A stretch of DNA of 64,000 bases from Cyanothece sp. BG0011 (GCF_003013815.1 NZ_PRLH01000185.1:1-64000); one strand, 5' to 3'; positions 17,655 to 27,897 are shown, counted from the first letter of the stretch. Notes: generated by a model from the letters alone, not told the origin. Translations and numbers: made by a program.

Positions 17655-19199
17655 TTAGCAATCCCACAATTTTCGATGAAGATATTGACAGAGGGTTCTG
17701 GGATCAACCCCTAATTCAGTCCGCTCTTTTGCCGCTAAGATTCCGGCCTGGGCGTGCCACCAAGCAGCAGTGGCCACCATCGCCTCTAAAGGATGGTCAA
17801 TGCTAATATTTTGAGCTAATAATCCTCCCATTAACCCCGTTAACACATCCCCACTGCCTCCCCTAGCTAAAGCAGGGGTACTCTGGGGAATGATCCAAAT
17901 TTTGCCTTGAGGGTTGGCAATAATGGTTCTGGCCCCTTTTAATAAAATAATCGCCCCCGTCTGACTAGCGGCCCTTTTAGCTGCGCTCATTCTATCCTTT
18001 TCAGGATTATCGATGTCAGGAAAAAGACGTTTAAATTCCCCTAAATGGGGAGTTAACACCGTGGGGGCCTGACGTTGACGCAAACAGTCCACCGTTCCCA
18101 GTTGGGCAAGAATATTGAGGGCATCGGCATCTAAAACGAGAGGACATTCCGCTTTGAGAACCTTAACCACGACATCGGTTCCCTCTCGGGTTAACCCTGG
18201 ACCACAAGCGATGATATCATAGGAGTCGAAGTCTGTTGCAAGTGGGGGCAATGAGGCAATGGCCCCCTTTTCCGACTCTGGACAATCAATGATTAAGCCA
18301 TCAGGAATTTGACTAACAAGCAAGGGTTTAAGGGACTCAGGAACCGCCACCGATAACATTCCTACACCACTTCCCTGGGCCCCTAACCCGGTCAAAATGG
18401 TCCCACCAGCATAACGACTCGAACCACAGATGACCAATAAATGGCCCTGTTGATATTTATGAGTCACTTGGGGACGGGGTAAGGGTAAAAACTCTAGTGC
18501 TAGGGTTTCGGTTAAGAGTTGTAAGGGAATGGGTTGAGCAATCATTGACCAAACGTCTCGTAAGGGAATCCCAAAATCAATTTTTTCTGCCTCACCGATA
18601 TATGCTAAAGCTTGATCCTGAAAATAGGCCGGTTTCCATAAACCTAAACAAAGACTATGGGTAGCTTTAACGGCCGTCCCTAAGACTTCTCCTGTGTCTG
18701 TGTGTAACCCCGAAGGAATATCAATACTCACCACCGGGATAGACCATTCATTGAGACGATCCACATCCATCGCTAAATTACCCGACAGCGATCGCGTTAA
18801 TCCAAACCCGAATAAACCGTCAATCATTAATTGACAAGTGCTTAAGGATTCAAGATCATCATAGTAAGGAATGCCTAAACTTTTTGCATAATTAGCGTGT
18901 TGTTGCGGTAAGGCTTTCAGTTTTTCCAAGGGACGATATAAACCCACTTCATACCCTTGCAAATGCAGTTCTCTGGCAATGACTAAAGCATCTCCCCCAT
19001 TATGCCCTGGACCGACTAATACACCCACTTTAGAGGTGGTTTTGAGAGGATAAAGCTGTTGAATACGTTGAGACATCATTAAAGCTGCTTTTTCCATTAA
19101 CGCAGCCACCGGCATCCCCGCACTAAATAGCCTCTGTTCAATGTTAGCCATTTGTTCGGCGGTTACCACAATCGAATCAAGTTCTTGTCTCGGTTGCAT
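17655..19199 (-). CDS. nnr: Bifunctional NAD(P)H-hydrate epimerase/dehydratase
   Basis: Repairs damaged NADHX and NADPHX. The 514-residue protein fuses an N-terminal epimerase (YjeF_N, residues about 1-220) with a C-terminal ADP-dependent dehydratase (YjeF_C, about 235-505). The epimerase shows GPGHNGGDALVIARELHLQGY and DGLFGFGLTRSLSG, then SIDIPSGLHTDTG. The dehydratase shows KYQQGHLLVICGSSRYAGGTILTGLGA, CGPGLTREG, LDADALNIL, LTPHLGEFKRL, LLKGARTII and LARGGSGDVLTGLMGGLLA, the GGSGD signature that binds the phosphates. Full length. It converges with cpcG across 125 bases. Confidence 0.95.
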   Translation of the reverse strand: MQPRQELDSIVVTAEQMANIEQRLFSAGMPVAALMEKAALMMSQRIQQLYPLKTTSKVGVLVGPGHNGGDALVIARELHLQGYEVGLYRPLEKLKALPQQHANYAKSLGIPYYDDLESLSTCQLMIDGLFGFGLTRSLSGNLAMDVDRLNEWSIPVVSIDIPSGLHTDTGEVLGTAVKATHSLCLGLWKPAYFQDQALAYIGEAEKIDFGIPLRDVWSMIAQPIPLQLLTETLALEFLPLPRPQVTHKYQQGHLLVICGSSRYAGGTILTGLGAQGSGVGMLSVAVPESLKPLLVSQIPDGLIIDCPESEKGAIASLPPLATDFDSYDIIACGPGLTREGTDVVVKVLKAECPLVLDADALNILAQLGTVDCLRQRQAPTVLTPHLGEFKRLFPDIDNPEKDRMSAAKRAASQTGAIILLKGARTIIANPQGKIWIIPQSTPALARGGSGDVLTGLMGGLLAQNISIDHPLEAMVATAAWWHAQAGILAAKERTELGVDPRTLCQYLHRKLWDC

Positions 19200-19339
19200 A
19201 GATATCCTTGCTTTGTTTAAATGCTTGTCTAGATTCTAAGAAAGAATATATCTTAAGACTAGATTTTGAAATAGACACTCATCCATAATATAAGCTAAAT
19301 TGGTAACGAGTATGTATAAGTTCAAAACATTCACATCTC

Positions 19340-19813
19340 ATGAAGGAAACACTCGAAGAAACTCCAAAAATCCGCTCGTTAGAAGATGCGTTACATCGGT
19401 GTCAATGTTTAGGAATGCGGATTAGTCGTCAACGTCGCTATATTTTAGAGTTGTTGTGGAAAAGTCAAGAACATCTATCGGCAAGAGAAATTTATAATCG
19501 TCTGAGTCAAAACGGTAAAAATGTCGGCCATACCTCAGTTTATCAAAACCTCGAAGCCTTATCGAGTCAAGGGATTATCGAATGTCTAGAACGATGCGAT
19601 GGACGACTGTATGGAACGATTACCGACTCCCATAGTCATGTTAACTGCTTGGACACTCAACAAATTATTGACGTTCATGTTGAGCTTCCCTCGGAGTTAA
19701 TCGAGCAGATAGAAGCACAAACCGGGATTACCATCACTGACTATCGCATTGACTTTTATGGCCATAAACAGCCAGAACCGTCTAAACTAAATGAAGCGTT
19801 AAGTAAGTCGTAA
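19340..19813 (+). CDS. Fur family metal/peroxide regulator (possibly PerR-like)
   Basis: A 157-residue Fur-family regulator. The DNA-binding winged helix spans about residues 20-85 (RISRQRRYILELLWKSQEHLSAREIYNRL, TSVYQNLEALSSQGIIE). The dimer domain follows with SHSHVNCLDTQQIIDV, the His-containing metal site, and FYGHKQP at the end. The usual C-terminal CxxC zinc motif is missing, and only isolated cysteines occur, so it does not have the canonical structural Zn site. Among cyanobacterial paralogues this is closer in look to the PerR/FurC group than to Fur or Zur, but I cannot settle which. Fourteen bases separate it from a REC-DUF3685 gene, likely co-transcribed. Confidence 0.85.
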   Translation: MKETLEETPKIRSLEDALHRCQCLGMRISRQRRYILELLWKSQEHLSAREIYNRLSQNGKNVGHTSVYQNLEALSSQGIIECLERCDGRLYGTITDSHSHVNCLDTQQIIDVHVELPSELIEQIEAQTGITITDYRIDFYGHKQPEPSKLNEALSKS

Positions 19814-19827
19814 TCTGTGTAACTTTT

Positions 19828-21507
19828 GTGAGCGATCGCCCTATTTATCTTCTATTTATAGACCCAGATCCTATTTTTCGCTTAGGACTCGTAACCCTCT
19901 TAAGCAACTATTCTCAATGGGAAATTGTCGACCAAACAGATAACTTAACAGATGCTTTAACCCAGTTATCTAATAATACAGTTGATTTAATTATTTTAGA
20001 GCCTAACTTAAGGGATCAGGCTTTAACAGTTGAAATTTTTTATCAACAAATGAAAGAAATTTACCCTCAGAGCAAACTCTGTTTATTAAGTTACGATCTC
20101 AGTTGGGAAAGACAGCAAGAATTGAAACAAATAGGGATTGAAGGGTATTGTAATAAAGGAGAAGTGATAGAGGTTTTATTAGAAAAATGGCAGAAAATTA
20201 TTGAAGGTGAGTTAATTTGGCCGGCTATTACCTCTAGTCAATTAGCTGAAGCGACCCGAATGATTCCTAAGAGAAACTGGCTTTCTAAAGTGAGAAGATC
20301 GGGAATTGAACAAATTAATAATAACTTGCAATTAATTGAGGAAAATCTTAAAAATACGCCGAATTCTACCTGGGATAAAGTGTTTTGGCAAGGCAGAAAA
20401 AGGGAATTATTAACCGCCCGTTGGTTAGTTGAACAATTATTACCAGTTGATGTGATTATTGTCCCTTCTCCAAGAACTAATTCTCAAATAATCAGAACCA
20501 ATAATTTAATTTCCAGGGGAACATTAGTCGCAACGGGGGAATGGTTAAATATTTTTGAGCAAACCAATGATAAACTGGAAAATGAGCTTAAAAATTTAAC
20601 GAATTCCCGACTAGAAATTGATATTTTAAAAGCTGAAAAGAAACAAGAAATATTAGAATTAGTTTTAAAGCAATTTGAACGCATTATTAGTGATTTCAAA
20701 TTTATCGAAACAAAAAGTATTCAGGTATCAAGAAATCGCTTCTGTATTTTACAAAGACTATGGCGGGAATCAGCCTTAATTTTTTTAACTAAATATTGTC
20801 TTAATCAGCAGCAAATATCCTTAGAAGATATGGAGATATTAGTAGAAGAGAATGAAGAATTAGTCTCTAACGAAATTTTAGAAAAAATTCCTTATTTTCC
20901 TGAACTATTTAACTATATCGTTTTAGATAATAAACCCGAATTCCCAGAAAGTAATGAAGCTAATCAATCACAAGAAAAGAAAAAAGAAACCATTTTACAT
21001 AATGTGATTATTCAAGTTGCTAACGGCATTGTTGCGGTAATTCTAAACTACTTTTCAGATAATGAAAAAGTCAAAAAAATACTATATAATATAGATATGG
21101 CATCATCGAGAGAAATTGCAAAATTTAGGAATCGCCTAGCCTGGGAATATAGAAAACAAGAATATTGGCAAGAACCCAAAAATATTTTTGAAAGTCAATA
21201 TCAACTGTTTTTCTTCACCGAAAAAGGCATCGATTGCACCTTTATTTATGCGCCTCGCCAACAAGAATTAGAAACTTTAAGGGGACTACGTTGGACTGTC
21301 ACCATTCTTTTAGAAGTGAGAGATGCCATCTCCCCATTGTTGCGCTCTTTGGTGGGAACCGTTGGCACAACCCTAGTCTACATCCTAACTCAAGTGATTG
21401 GTCGGGGAATTGGATTAGTGGGTAAAGGCATTTTACAAGGAATTGGCAATAGTCTTTCAGAAAGAGATTATCCCAGTAAACCCAGAAAACAAAATTCAAA
21501 ATCCTAA
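19828..21507 (+). CDS. Receiver domain-DUF3685 protein
   Basis: A 559-residue protein. Residues about 5-125 form a receiver-like domain (LLFIDPDPIFRLGLVTLLSNY, DLIILEPNLRDQ, LLSYDLSW, IGIEGYCNKGE). The acidic pocket has FIDPDP, but the phospho-acceptor region reads ILEPNL, so Asp is replaced by Glu and it may be phosphorylation-independent. The rest (about 150-559) is a DUF3685 domain of unknown function, mostly helical, ending in a Gly-rich amphipathic segment (LVYILTQVIGRGIGLVGKGILQGIG), possibly membrane-binding. The start is GTG in a HIP1-like context (gtgagcgatcgc). It follows the Fur gene after 14 bases; the pairing may link metal or redox sensing with an unknown output. Confidence 0.75.
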   Translation: MSDRPIYLLFIDPDPIFRLGLVTLLSNYSQWEIVDQTDNLTDALTQLSNNTVDLIILEPNLRDQALTVEIFYQQMKEIYPQSKLCLLSYDLSWERQQELKQIGIEGYCNKGEVIEVLLEKWQKIIEGELIWPAITSSQLAEATRMIPKRNWLSKVRRSGIEQINNNLQLIEENLKNTPNSTWDKVFWQGRKRELLTARWLVEQLLPVDVIIVPSPRTNSQIIRTNNLISRGTLVATGEWLNIFEQTNDKLENELKNLTNSRLEIDILKAEKKQEILELVLKQFERIISDFKFIETKSIQVSRNRFCILQRLWRESALIFLTKYCLNQQQISLEDMEILVEENEELVSNEILEKIPYFPELFNYIVLDNKPEFPESNEANQSQEKKKETILHNVIIQVANGIVAVILNYFSDNEKVKKILYNIDMASSREIAKFRNRLAWEYRKQEYWQEPKNIFESQYQLFFFTEKGIDCTFIYAPRQQELETLRGLRWTVTILLEVRDAISPLLRSLVGTVGTTLVYILTQVIGRGIGLVGKGILQGIGNSLSERDYPSKPRKQNSKS

Positions 21508-21590
21508 ATCACCATCGGAATGCTCCCCTAGATGCTGTCTTATCGTTCATAATAAAAATAAAGAGTCATTTTTCTAACAACTAACTGGTT

Positions 21591-23507
21591 ATGAAATACA
21601 TCTCCTCCTTGACCTCACCACAACCACAATCAACGACAATGAAAACCCTACAACAACGGAAATTGACCCCTAGCAAGCGCAGTCAAAAACGTCGTTTTAA
21701 GGGATGGGGAAAATTAGTGACCAGTGGCCTTTTCTTACAGTTATTGTTAATGGCCGGTCCGAGTTGGGGACAAGAGAAAAAACAGGAAGAATATACCTAC
21801 AGCGAACTATTAAATGATATTAATGCAGGGAAAGTCACTCAAGTCGAAATCGATCCCAGACTACAAAAAGCCACCGTCACCCTAAAAAATCAAGAAAAAC
21901 CCGAAGAAGTTCCCTTATTTAAACAAAATCCTGAACTCATCAACCGTCTTAAAGCCAACGATGTCCAGATTGACTATAATCCTTCCCCGGATAACTCGGC
22001 AATGGTTCGGTTAATGCTGCAAATTCCGATTATTTTGCTCATTTTAATCATTGTCATTGCCATTGTCCGTCGTTCGGCTAATATGTCCGGTCAAGCCATG
22101 AGTTTTAGTAAATCCCGTGCCAGATTCCAAATGGAAGCAAAAACAGGAATTTCTTTTACAGACGTAGCCGGCATCGACGAAGCCAAAGAAGAACTACAAG
22201 AAGTGGTCACATTCCTCAAAGAACCTGAAAAATTTACCGCCATTGGCGCAAAAATTCCCAAAGGAGTGCTTTTAATTGGACCACCCGGAACCGGCAAAAC
22301 CCTCCTCGCTAAAGCCGTGGCCGGAGAAGCCGGTGTGCCGTTCTTTAGTATTTCTGGCTCAGAATTTGTAGAAATGTTTGTCGGTGTCGGGGCTTCGCGA
22401 GTCAGAGATTTATTCAAAAAAGCCAAAGAAAACGCCCCTTGTCTCATCTTTATCGATGAAATCGATGCCGTGGGCCGTCAGCGAGGTGTCGGTTACGGTG
22501 GGGGGAACGATGAACGAGAACAAACCCTGAACCAATTATTGACGGAAATGGACGGCTTTGAAGGGAATACGGGGATTATTGTCATTGCTGCCACTAACCG
22601 TCCTGATGTCTTAGATAAAGCCTTAATGCGCCCCGGCCGATTTGATCGCCAAGTCATGGTAGATTATCCCGATTTAAAAGGACGACAAGGCATTTTAGAC
22701 GTTCACGCCCGTGATAAAAAAATAGATGAAGCAGTATCCTTAGAAGCGATCGCCCGACGCACGCCAGGGTTTACCGGGGCTGATCTCTCTAACCTACTCA
22801 ACGAAGCCGCTATCTTCACCGCCAGACGACGCAAAGAAGCCATTACCATGGCAGAAATTAACGATGCTATTGATCGGGTGGTTGCCGGGATGGAAGGAAC
22901 TCCATTAGTCGATAGTAAGAGTAAGCGATTGATCGCCTATCATGAAATTGGCCACGCTTTAGTGGCAACCGTAATGACTGGTCATGATCCCGTCGAAAAA
23001 GTCACTCTCATTCCCAGAGGACAAGCTAAAGGGTTAACCTGGTTTACCCCTGATGAAGACTCAGGGTTAGTTACCCGTAATCAACTGTTAGCCCGTATTG
23101 CTGGTTTATTGGGGGGCAGATCCGCCGAAGAAGTGATTTTCGGGGAAGATGAAGTGACCACCGGTGCTGGCAATGACATCGAAAAAGTCACCTATTTAGC
23201 TAGACAAATGGTGACTCGTTTTGGAATGTCAGAATTAGGGTTATTGGCTTTAGAAGAAGACGATCAAGATAATTATGCTGCCTTTGACGAAATTGCCACT
23301 AAAGTGGATACCCAAATTAATCTGATCGTCGAAAAATGTCATCAAAAAGCACAAACCATTATCCGAGAAAATCGGGCGATGGTCGATCGCTTAGTCGATA
23401 TATTAATCGATCAAGAAACCATCGAAGGGGATGAGTTTCGTCAGTTGTTAGAAGAATTCAAAGAACCGGTTGATTCAGCCGGGCCAGAACTTTGTAAGTC
23501 AGTTTAA
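21591..23507 (+). CDS. ftsH: FtsH ATP-dependent zinc metalloprotease
   Basis: Membrane AAA+ protease that degrades damaged thylakoid and membrane proteins, including photodamaged D1 in photosystem II repair. In 638 residues there is an N-terminal helix ([15 protein letters not shown]), a lumenal/periplasmic FtsH_ext domain, a second helix at about 140-160 ([16 protein letters not shown]), the AAA domain with Walker A GPPGTGKT, Walker B FIDEIDA and the second region of homology [20 protein letters not shown], then the M41 protease with the zinc site HEIGH ([10 protein letters not shown]). Which cyanobacterial paralogue it is (FtsH1 to FtsH4) I cannot say. An in-frame ATG at 21639 (MKTLQQRKL) is an alternative start. 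Confidence 0.95.
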   Translation: MKYISSLTSPQPQSTTMKTLQQRKLTPSKRSQKRRFKGWGKLVTSGLFLQLLLMAGPSWGQEKKQEEYTYSELLNDINAGKVTQVEIDPRLQKATVTLKNQEKPEEVPLFKQNPELINRLKANDVQIDYNPSPDNSAMVRLMLQIPIILLILIIVIAIVRRSANMSGQAMSFSKSRARFQMEAKTGISFTDVAGIDEAKEELQEVVTFLKEPEKFTAIGAKIPKGVLLIGPPGTGKTLLAKAVAGEAGVPFFSISGSEFVEMFVGVGASRVRDLFKKAKENAPCLIFIDEIDAVGRQRGVGYGGGNDEREQTLNQLLTEMDGFEGNTGIIVIAATNRPDVLDKALMRPGRFDRQVMVDYPDLKGRQGILDVHARDKKIDEAVSLEAIARRTPGFTGADLSNLLNEAAIFTARRRKEAITMAEINDAIDRVVAGMEGTPLVDSKSKRLIAYHEIGHALVATVMTGHDPVEKVTLIPRGQAKGLTWFTPDEDSGLVTRNQLLARIAGLLGGRSAEEVIFGEDEVTTGAGNDIEKVTYLARQMVTRFGMSELGLLALEEDDQDNYAAFDEIATKVDTQINLIVEKCHQKAQTIIRENRAMVDRLVDILIDQETIEGDEFRQLLEEFKEPVDSAGPELCKSV

Positions 23508-23513
23508 TCGTAG

Positions 23514-23530
23514 GGTGGGCATTGCCCACC
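23514..23530. terminator. Short hairpin after ftsH (dispersed repeat)
   Basis: GGTGGGC and GCCCACC form a stem around ATT, immediately after the ftsH stop. A near-identical hairpin (with AA or AT in its loop and TAG before it) is at 61774-61798, so this is a dispersed repeat that may work as a terminator. Confidence 0.55.
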
Positions 23531-23567
23531 TGACTATCATTGAATCTCAACGAAAAGAAAAAAGAAG

Positions 23568-24101
23568 ATGGAAACTGCACTCAAAAGACTAAACACTGGC
23601 CAAACCACCACAAAAGAAGCGTTGCAATTATTTGATGAATTGGAAGCCGTTAAACTAGATTTCATGTGGGGACGTTGGCGAGGTTGTGGGTTACATACCC
23701 ATCATCCGATGGATGGGTTATTAGAAAGCTCAAATTGGTATGGGAAAGAGTTTATTGATCCTGAAACAGTCAATCCATTACTCTTTTTAGATAGTCAAGG
23801 AAAGCTATTTAAAGTCGCTCCTAATCCTACGGCAATGAAATGGTTGGCCCATAGTCCTTGGTTACAAAATGAGTCGTTAAAACCCATAATCACCTTAACG
23901 ACTCAGTTGATGAGAACAGAAACCTCTCAAGCTCGACTGAGAATGATGGAATATAGGGGAAAAGTTAGTGCCACCATGATCTATGACTATTTGCCCATTA
24001 ATGACTCTTTTAGAAAAATAGATGAGAATACCCTGTTAGGGATGATGGACTATAAGAGTTTCTCTCAACCTTTCTTTTTTATTTTGAACCGCGATCGCTA
24101 G
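23568..24101 (+). CDS. GXWXG + DUF4334 domain protein
   Basis: A 177-residue protein with two recognised parts. Residues about 14-75 hold the GXWXG domain (FDELEAVKLDFMWGRWRGCGL). Residues about 115-175 hold a DUF4334 domain (ARLRMMEYRGKVSATMIYDYLPINDSFRKIDENTLLGMMD, ending FFFILNRD). The two usually occur together in proteins of unknown function, common in soil and photosynthetic bacteria. The repeated phrase HHPMDGLLESSNWYGKEF is also characteristic. No signal peptide or membrane helix. It is flanked by ftsH and rpsN, each with an intergenic gap, so it looks like a monocistronic housekeeping-type accessory gene. Function unknown. Confidence 0.78.
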   Translation: METALKRLNTGQTTTKEALQLFDELEAVKLDFMWGRWRGCGLHTHHPMDGLLESSNWYGKEFIDPETVNPLLFLDSQGKLFKVAPNPTAMKWLAHSPWLQNESLKPIITLTTQLMRTETSQARLRMMEYRGKVSATMIYDYLPINDSFRKIDENTLLGMMDYKSFSQPFFFILNRDR

Positions 24102-24182
24102 GGGTCAAAATTGATTAAAAATCAATCCTGGGATACAATGGGGAATGGACTATTTAAACCAAAAATCTTAAATTGAAGTGCT

Positions 24183-24485
24183 ATGGCTAAAAAAAGTATG
24201 ATCGAGCGCGAGAAAAAGCGCGAGCGTTTAATTGAAAAATACGCTGAAAAACGGGCAGCCCTCAAAGAAGCCTTTGAGAATGCCGAAGACTTTGAAGAAA
24301 AAATCGAAATTCACCGTCAAATCCAACGTTTACCCCGTAATAGCGCGCCCAGCCGCCACCGTAACCGTTGCTGGTTAACCGGTCGTCCGAGAGGCTATTA
24401 TCGTGATTTTGGCTTATCCCGTAACGTTCTCAGAGAATGGGCCCACGAAGGGTTATTACCTGGGGTGGTTAAGTCCAGTTGGTAA
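24183..24485 (+). CDS. rpsN: 30S ribosomal protein S14
   Basis: A 100-residue ribosomal protein S14 of the long, zinc-free type. It begins [20 protein letters not shown], with a central [47 protein letters not shown]. The zinc-free class is recognised by the length and by the single Cys in RNRCWLTG rather than four. It is a component of the 30S head that contacts 16S rRNA near the A and P sites. In cyanobacteria rpsN sits alone, outside the S10 operon, as here. Confidence 0.97.
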   Translation: MAKKSMIEREKKRERLIEKYAEKRAALKEAFENAEDFEEKIEIHRQIQRLPRNSAPSRHRNRCWLTGRPRGYYRDFGLSRNVLREWAHEGLLPGVVKSSW

Positions 24486-24580
24486 TGAGTTAAAAAGTTA
24501 AGGTCAGGAGCAAGTCATCAGTTTCTAAGTCATGTGCTAATCATTACAATCAACTTAGAAACTTGCTACTCCTAACTGGT

Positions 24581-24916
24581 TTAACTTTCTCCGCAACAAT
24601 GATCGATTCCTAAACTATCGAGAATCAGATCACTGACAGCGTTCGCTACAGCAAACTCACTAAAAAAGCTTTCTGTAAAATCAAAGGCTTGCATTTCTGT
24701 CACAATAGCAATCACCAAACTACCTAGATCATTTTCCCCTTCTAGTCGTTGGCGGACAAAAATTTGAGCAGCCCGTTGAGCAATGGTTTCATTTACCTGT
24801 TCTGGGATAAACTCTTGATTAAGCCAGTTTTGCAAAGCAACTTGTAACCACTCCCTTTCTTGTTGAGGATTGCGGACTGGGGGTAAAGTAATAGGAGGAA
24901 TGGGTTGAGTCGTCAT
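24581..24916 (-). CDS. Conserved cyanobacterial hypothetical protein
   Basis: A 111-residue protein that I do not recognise as a named family. It starts with a Pro-rich TTQPIPPITLPPVRNPQQEREWLQVALQNWLNQEF segment, then a predicted helical domain (ETIAQRAAQIFVRQRL, AIVTEMQAFDFTESFFSEFAVANAVSDLILDSLG), and ends HCCGES. The vicinal cysteines at the C-terminus could bind metal or be redox-active, but nothing else supports that. No signal or membrane helix. It is divergent from aat, sharing a 29-base intergenic region. Confidence 0.65.
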   Translation of the reverse strand: MTTQPIPPITLPPVRNPQQEREWLQVALQNWLNQEFIPEQVNETIAQRAAQIFVRQRLEGENDLGSLVIAIVTEMQAFDFTESFFSEFAVANAVSDLILDSLGIDHCCGES

Positions 24917-24945
24917 AATAATAGATTAACTTCGTAAAATCGACG

Positions 24946-25527
24946 ATGGAATTTAGCGAAAATATAGACCCCATTATACAGGGATATGCCCAAGGTTACT
25001 TTTTAATGGCCGATGAAAATGACGTACTAGGTTGGTATTCTAGTCGTCAACGCGCCCTAATCCCTCTAGATGACCGTTTCCGCTATCCAAAATCCCTCAA
25101 GCGAGTTTTGAATCAAAATGTCTTTTCTATCGCCATTGACCGCGATTTTATGGGGGTTTGTCGCGGTTGTGCCGATCGCGAAAGCACTTGGATTGCGCCA
25201 GACTTAATTGATATCTATTATCAGCTACATTTAGGCGGTTATGCCCATAGTTTTGAGACTTGGCAGGGAGATCAGTTAGCTGGCGGTATTTTAGGGATTA
25301 CCATTGGAGGCGCATTTATTGGGGAATCGATGTTTTTTCATATCCCCAACGGGTCAAAAGTCGCCATGGTTAAATTAGTGGAACATTTGCGATCGCGAAA
25401 ATTCACTTTATTTGATGCTCAACTGCAAAATGAGCATTTAGCTAGATTTGGCTCTTATTTAATCAGTGATCAAGAATATCAAAAATTGCTAGAAGAAGCG
25501 TTAAGTCATCCTTGTCTTTTTGTTTAA
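24946..25527 (+). CDS. aat: Leucyl/phenylalanyl-tRNA-protein transferase
   Basis: Transfers Leu or Phe from aminoacyl-tRNA to the N-terminal Lys or Arg of proteins, marking them for ClpS-Clp proteolysis. The 193-residue protein lacks the long N-terminal extension of the E. coli enzyme, as is usual in cyanobacteria. It shows [37 protein letters not shown], then [51 protein letters not shown] and the C-terminal [30 protein letters not shown]. The motifs G-G-x-x-G, ESMF and DAQ of the active-site region are in place. clpS is at 165-491 of this window. Confidence 0.93.
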   Translation: MEFSENIDPIIQGYAQGYFLMADENDVLGWYSSRQRALIPLDDRFRYPKSLKRVLNQNVFSIAIDRDFMGVCRGCADRESTWIAPDLIDIYYQLHLGGYAHSFETWQGDQLAGGILGITIGGAFIGESMFFHIPNGSKVAMVKLVEHLRSRKFTLFDAQLQNEHLARFGSYLISDQEYQKLLEEALSHPCLFV

Positions 25528-25605
25528 TTTAAAGTCAATTTTTGCTGTCCACCCAACATAAATAACCAAAAGACCACAATAAACCAATGAATTATTTGCT
25601 TTACT

Positions 25606-25773
25606 CGTTATCACTACAGGACAAAACTTACACAGAAATCCCCTTGAATTAGTAACCATCTTATTCTTTGAAGAAATTGGTATCGGGTTATTAGTGGGGG
25701 TTAGTTTTTCAGTAATTACTAAACAATTACGAGAATTTTTTCAGAACCGAAACTGGATTATTCATCAATGGTA
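25606..25773 (+). pseudogene. Remnant of a cation/proton antiporter or other membrane protein
   Basis: The stretch between aat and leuD (25528-26008, about 480 bases) holds no intact gene. One reading frame preserves a membrane-protein-like sequence, LELVTILFFEEIGIGLLVGVSF then SVITKQLREFFQNRNWIIHQW and a stop at 25771-25773. It resembles the antiporter family of NhaP type, with the ALLVG-type helix, but there is no start and both sides are degraded. I record it as a likely gene remnant with low confidence. Confidence 0.35.
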
Positions 25774-26008
25774 ACCCGTATTAGCCATGAAAATAATATC
25801 AGTAAATCTTTTAGTCAATAGATCCTAGCCTTTCATTGAGAACAAAAGGTTAAAGAAATACAAGAAAATTGGCTGAGGTTAACATCGAATTCAGGTGATT
25901 AGAATTAAATTTCCCTAACTCCTTGCTGTGTGTCACGAACTTAAAGATTATTATAGAGAAAGAGAAATTTCTTGATTGATAACCATAGGAAGGGACAGGC
26001 AACCGTTA

Positions 26009-26599
26009 ATGAACGAAGTGAAGTTAATTTCTGGGCGAGGTATTCCCTTAGTGGGAGATGACATTGATACCGATCGCATTATTCCAGCACGATTTTTACG
26101 TTGCGTTACCTTTGACGGGTTAGGAGAGCAAGTTTTTGCTGACGATCGCACCCAACTCAAAGGAGAACACCCTTTTGATCAACCCCAGTATCAAGGAGCT
26201 AATGTGTTAGTGGTCAATGCTAACTTTGGCTGTGGATCATCACGGGAACACGCCCCCCAAGCCATTATACGATGGGGCATAGAAGCGATTATCGGGGAAA
26301 GTTTCGCCGAAATCTTTTTCGGTAACTGTATTGCCAATGGAGTTCCTTGTGTTACTGCATCTCCTGAAGCCATTAAAACGTTACAAAGCAAACTACAAAA
26401 TAACCCCCAGGCTCAAATTACCCTAGATTTAGCAGCTAAACAAGTCAAATGTGATGATTGGGTGGCAACGATTTCGATGGGAGAAGGATCTCGTCAAATG
26501 CTTCTCGAAGGAACATGGGACAGTTGTAGTCAGTTAACTCAAAATCCAGACCAGATTAAACAGACCACGCAAAAATTACCCTATCTTGCTTGGCAATAA
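26009..26599 (+). CDS. leuD: 3-isopropylmalate dehydratase small subunit
   Basis: Small subunit of isopropylmalate isomerase in leucine synthesis (2- to 3-isopropylmalate); it pairs with LeuC, not present in this window. The protein from ATG 26009 has about 196 residues and shows the aconitase swivel domain: [23 protein letters not shown], then [21 protein letters not shown] (the conserved GSSRE substrate loop) and [28 protein letters not shown] begins about 20 bases upstream of ATG, with AGG closer. An open frame from TTG 25976 would add 11 residues and reads through this ribosome-binding region, so the ATG is preferred. Confidence 0.93.
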   Translation: MNEVKLISGRGIPLVGDDIDTDRIIPARFLRCVTFDGLGEQVFADDRTQLKGEHPFDQPQYQGANVLVVNANFGCGSSREHAPQAIIRWGIEAIIGESFAEIFFGNCIANGVPCVTASPEAIKTLQSKLQNNPQAQITLDLAAKQVKCDDWVATISMGEGSRQMLLEGTWDSCSQLTQNPDQIKQTTQKLPYLAWQ

Positions 26600-26707
26600 A
26601 GGTTAAAAAGTTCATAGGGAAAAAATGAGGGGAGCAATCATCATCAAACTGTTTGGTTATCCCCTCCTCTATCCCTGACAAATTAAATTACAGCGATCGC
26701 AAAAACA

Positions 26708-27670
26708 TTGGATGTCGAAGCTTTAATCTGGCAGTATGGTCAGGGAAAAAGAGATTTTAGTCGGTTAGACCTTCAGCGAATCGAGTTAATTCGAGAAAAG
26801 CTCATGGAGGTTAATTTTAGCCGAACAGCTTTAGATTGGGCAAATTTAAGTGGCACCGATTTAACTAAAGCGAACTTAAACCGTGCTGAGTTAGCTTATG
26901 GTCGCTTGATTAGTGCGACGTTAGTCAATGCTGATTTATCTGGGGCTAATCTCAGTCATGCTGACCTAAGTTGGGTCGATTTAGAAAATGCTAGTTTAGT
27001 TAGTGCTGATTTACATGGGGCGAATCTCAAACAAGTGAATCTCAGTGATGCTGATCTCAGGGGAGCTAATTTAAGTGAGGCGAACCTGACTGGGGCTATT
27101 TTGCATCGAGCGCAACTCAGTCGCGTCGATCTCAGTGGGGCCAATTTAACAGGGGTCGATCTCAGTGGGGCTAATTTAAGTCGTGCCGATCTCAGTGGAG
27201 CCGATCTTAGAGAAGTGGATTTAACCGACGCTAACCTTTATAAAGCGGATATCAGTGACAGCAAACTGCATAATATTGACCTTCAAGAAGCCTTTTTACA
27301 AAGAGCCGATTTTAGTCGCGCTAATTTAAAAGGAGCAAATTTAAGCGGAGCGGTTTTACGAGAAGTTAATCTTAACCTCGTGGCTTTATCTGAGTTTAAT
27401 TTGCGAGCCATTACCCTAGCCGGTGAAACAGATTTAAGTGCGGCTAATTTGCAAAACGCCAACTTGAAAGGGGCAATTTTACGTCATGCTAATTTAGGCT
27501 ATGGGTTGCTTTATCGAACCCTATTAAACGATAGTCTTTTACGGGGCGCGAATTTAATCGATGCCTCTTTTCGAGGGGGCGATTTTCGTAATGCTAATTT
27601 TCGTAATAGTAATATTAGTAATATTAATTTAACTGAAGCGACTATGCCTGACGGTAGTATTCATCCTTAA
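26708..27670 (+). CDS. Pentapeptide-repeat protein
   Basis: A 320-residue protein almost entirely of A(D/N)LxX pentapeptide repeats from about residue 25 to 310 (ANLSG, TDLTK, ANLNR, ADLSG, ANLSH, ADLSW and many more), forming a right-handed quadrilateral beta helix. The opening MDVEALIWQYGQGKRDFSRLDLQRIELIREKLMEVNF is a helical cap. The start is TTG at 26708, right after a HIP1 octamer. No signal peptide is seen, so it is probably cytoplasmic. The function is unknown; some such proteins protect DNA gyrase, others regulate photosynthesis or glycolipid deposition. It has no operon partner: leuD is 108 bases upstream. Confidence 0.88.
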   Translation: MDVEALIWQYGQGKRDFSRLDLQRIELIREKLMEVNFSRTALDWANLSGTDLTKANLNRAELAYGRLISATLVNADLSGANLSHADLSWVDLENASLVSADLHGANLKQVNLSDADLRGANLSEANLTGAILHRAQLSRVDLSGANLTGVDLSGANLSRADLSGADLREVDLTDANLYKADISDSKLHNIDLQEAFLQRADFSRANLKGANLSGAVLREVNLNLVALSEFNLRAITLAGETDLSAANLQNANLKGAILRHANLGYGLLYRTLLNDSLLRGANLIDASFRGGDFRNANFRNSNISNINLTEATMPDGSIHP

Positions 27671-27761
27671 CTGACCAGTGAACGCTGACTGCTGAGTGCT
27701 TACTAATGACGAGGAGATAATTAATTACGAATAGGTTAGCATCAAGATGAAATACTATTGC

Positions 27762-27834
27762 GATCCCCCCCTGCCCCCCTACCCCCCCTGCCCCCCTTGT
27801 AAAGGGGGGTGTGGGGGGAGTGAGAGGGGGGATC
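27762..27834. repeat. Large C-rich/G-rich inverted repeat
   Basis: A region from GATCCCCCCC to GGGGGGATC with the core CCCCCCTTGTAAAGGGGGG. It is a long imperfect palindrome 64 bases upstream of tRNA-Val. Two relatives are at 2935-2980 and 47261-47296. Confidence 0.7.
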
Positions 27835-27897
27835 TATGTAAGTTTGTTGGGTTAGTTGCGTTTTCAGTAAATACTGTGTTATAGTAAGAACTTGTGC

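Noticed and set aside
26956-27144. Minus-strand open frame in the pentapeptide gene
   Set aside because: A repeat-driven shadow of the true gene on the other strand.
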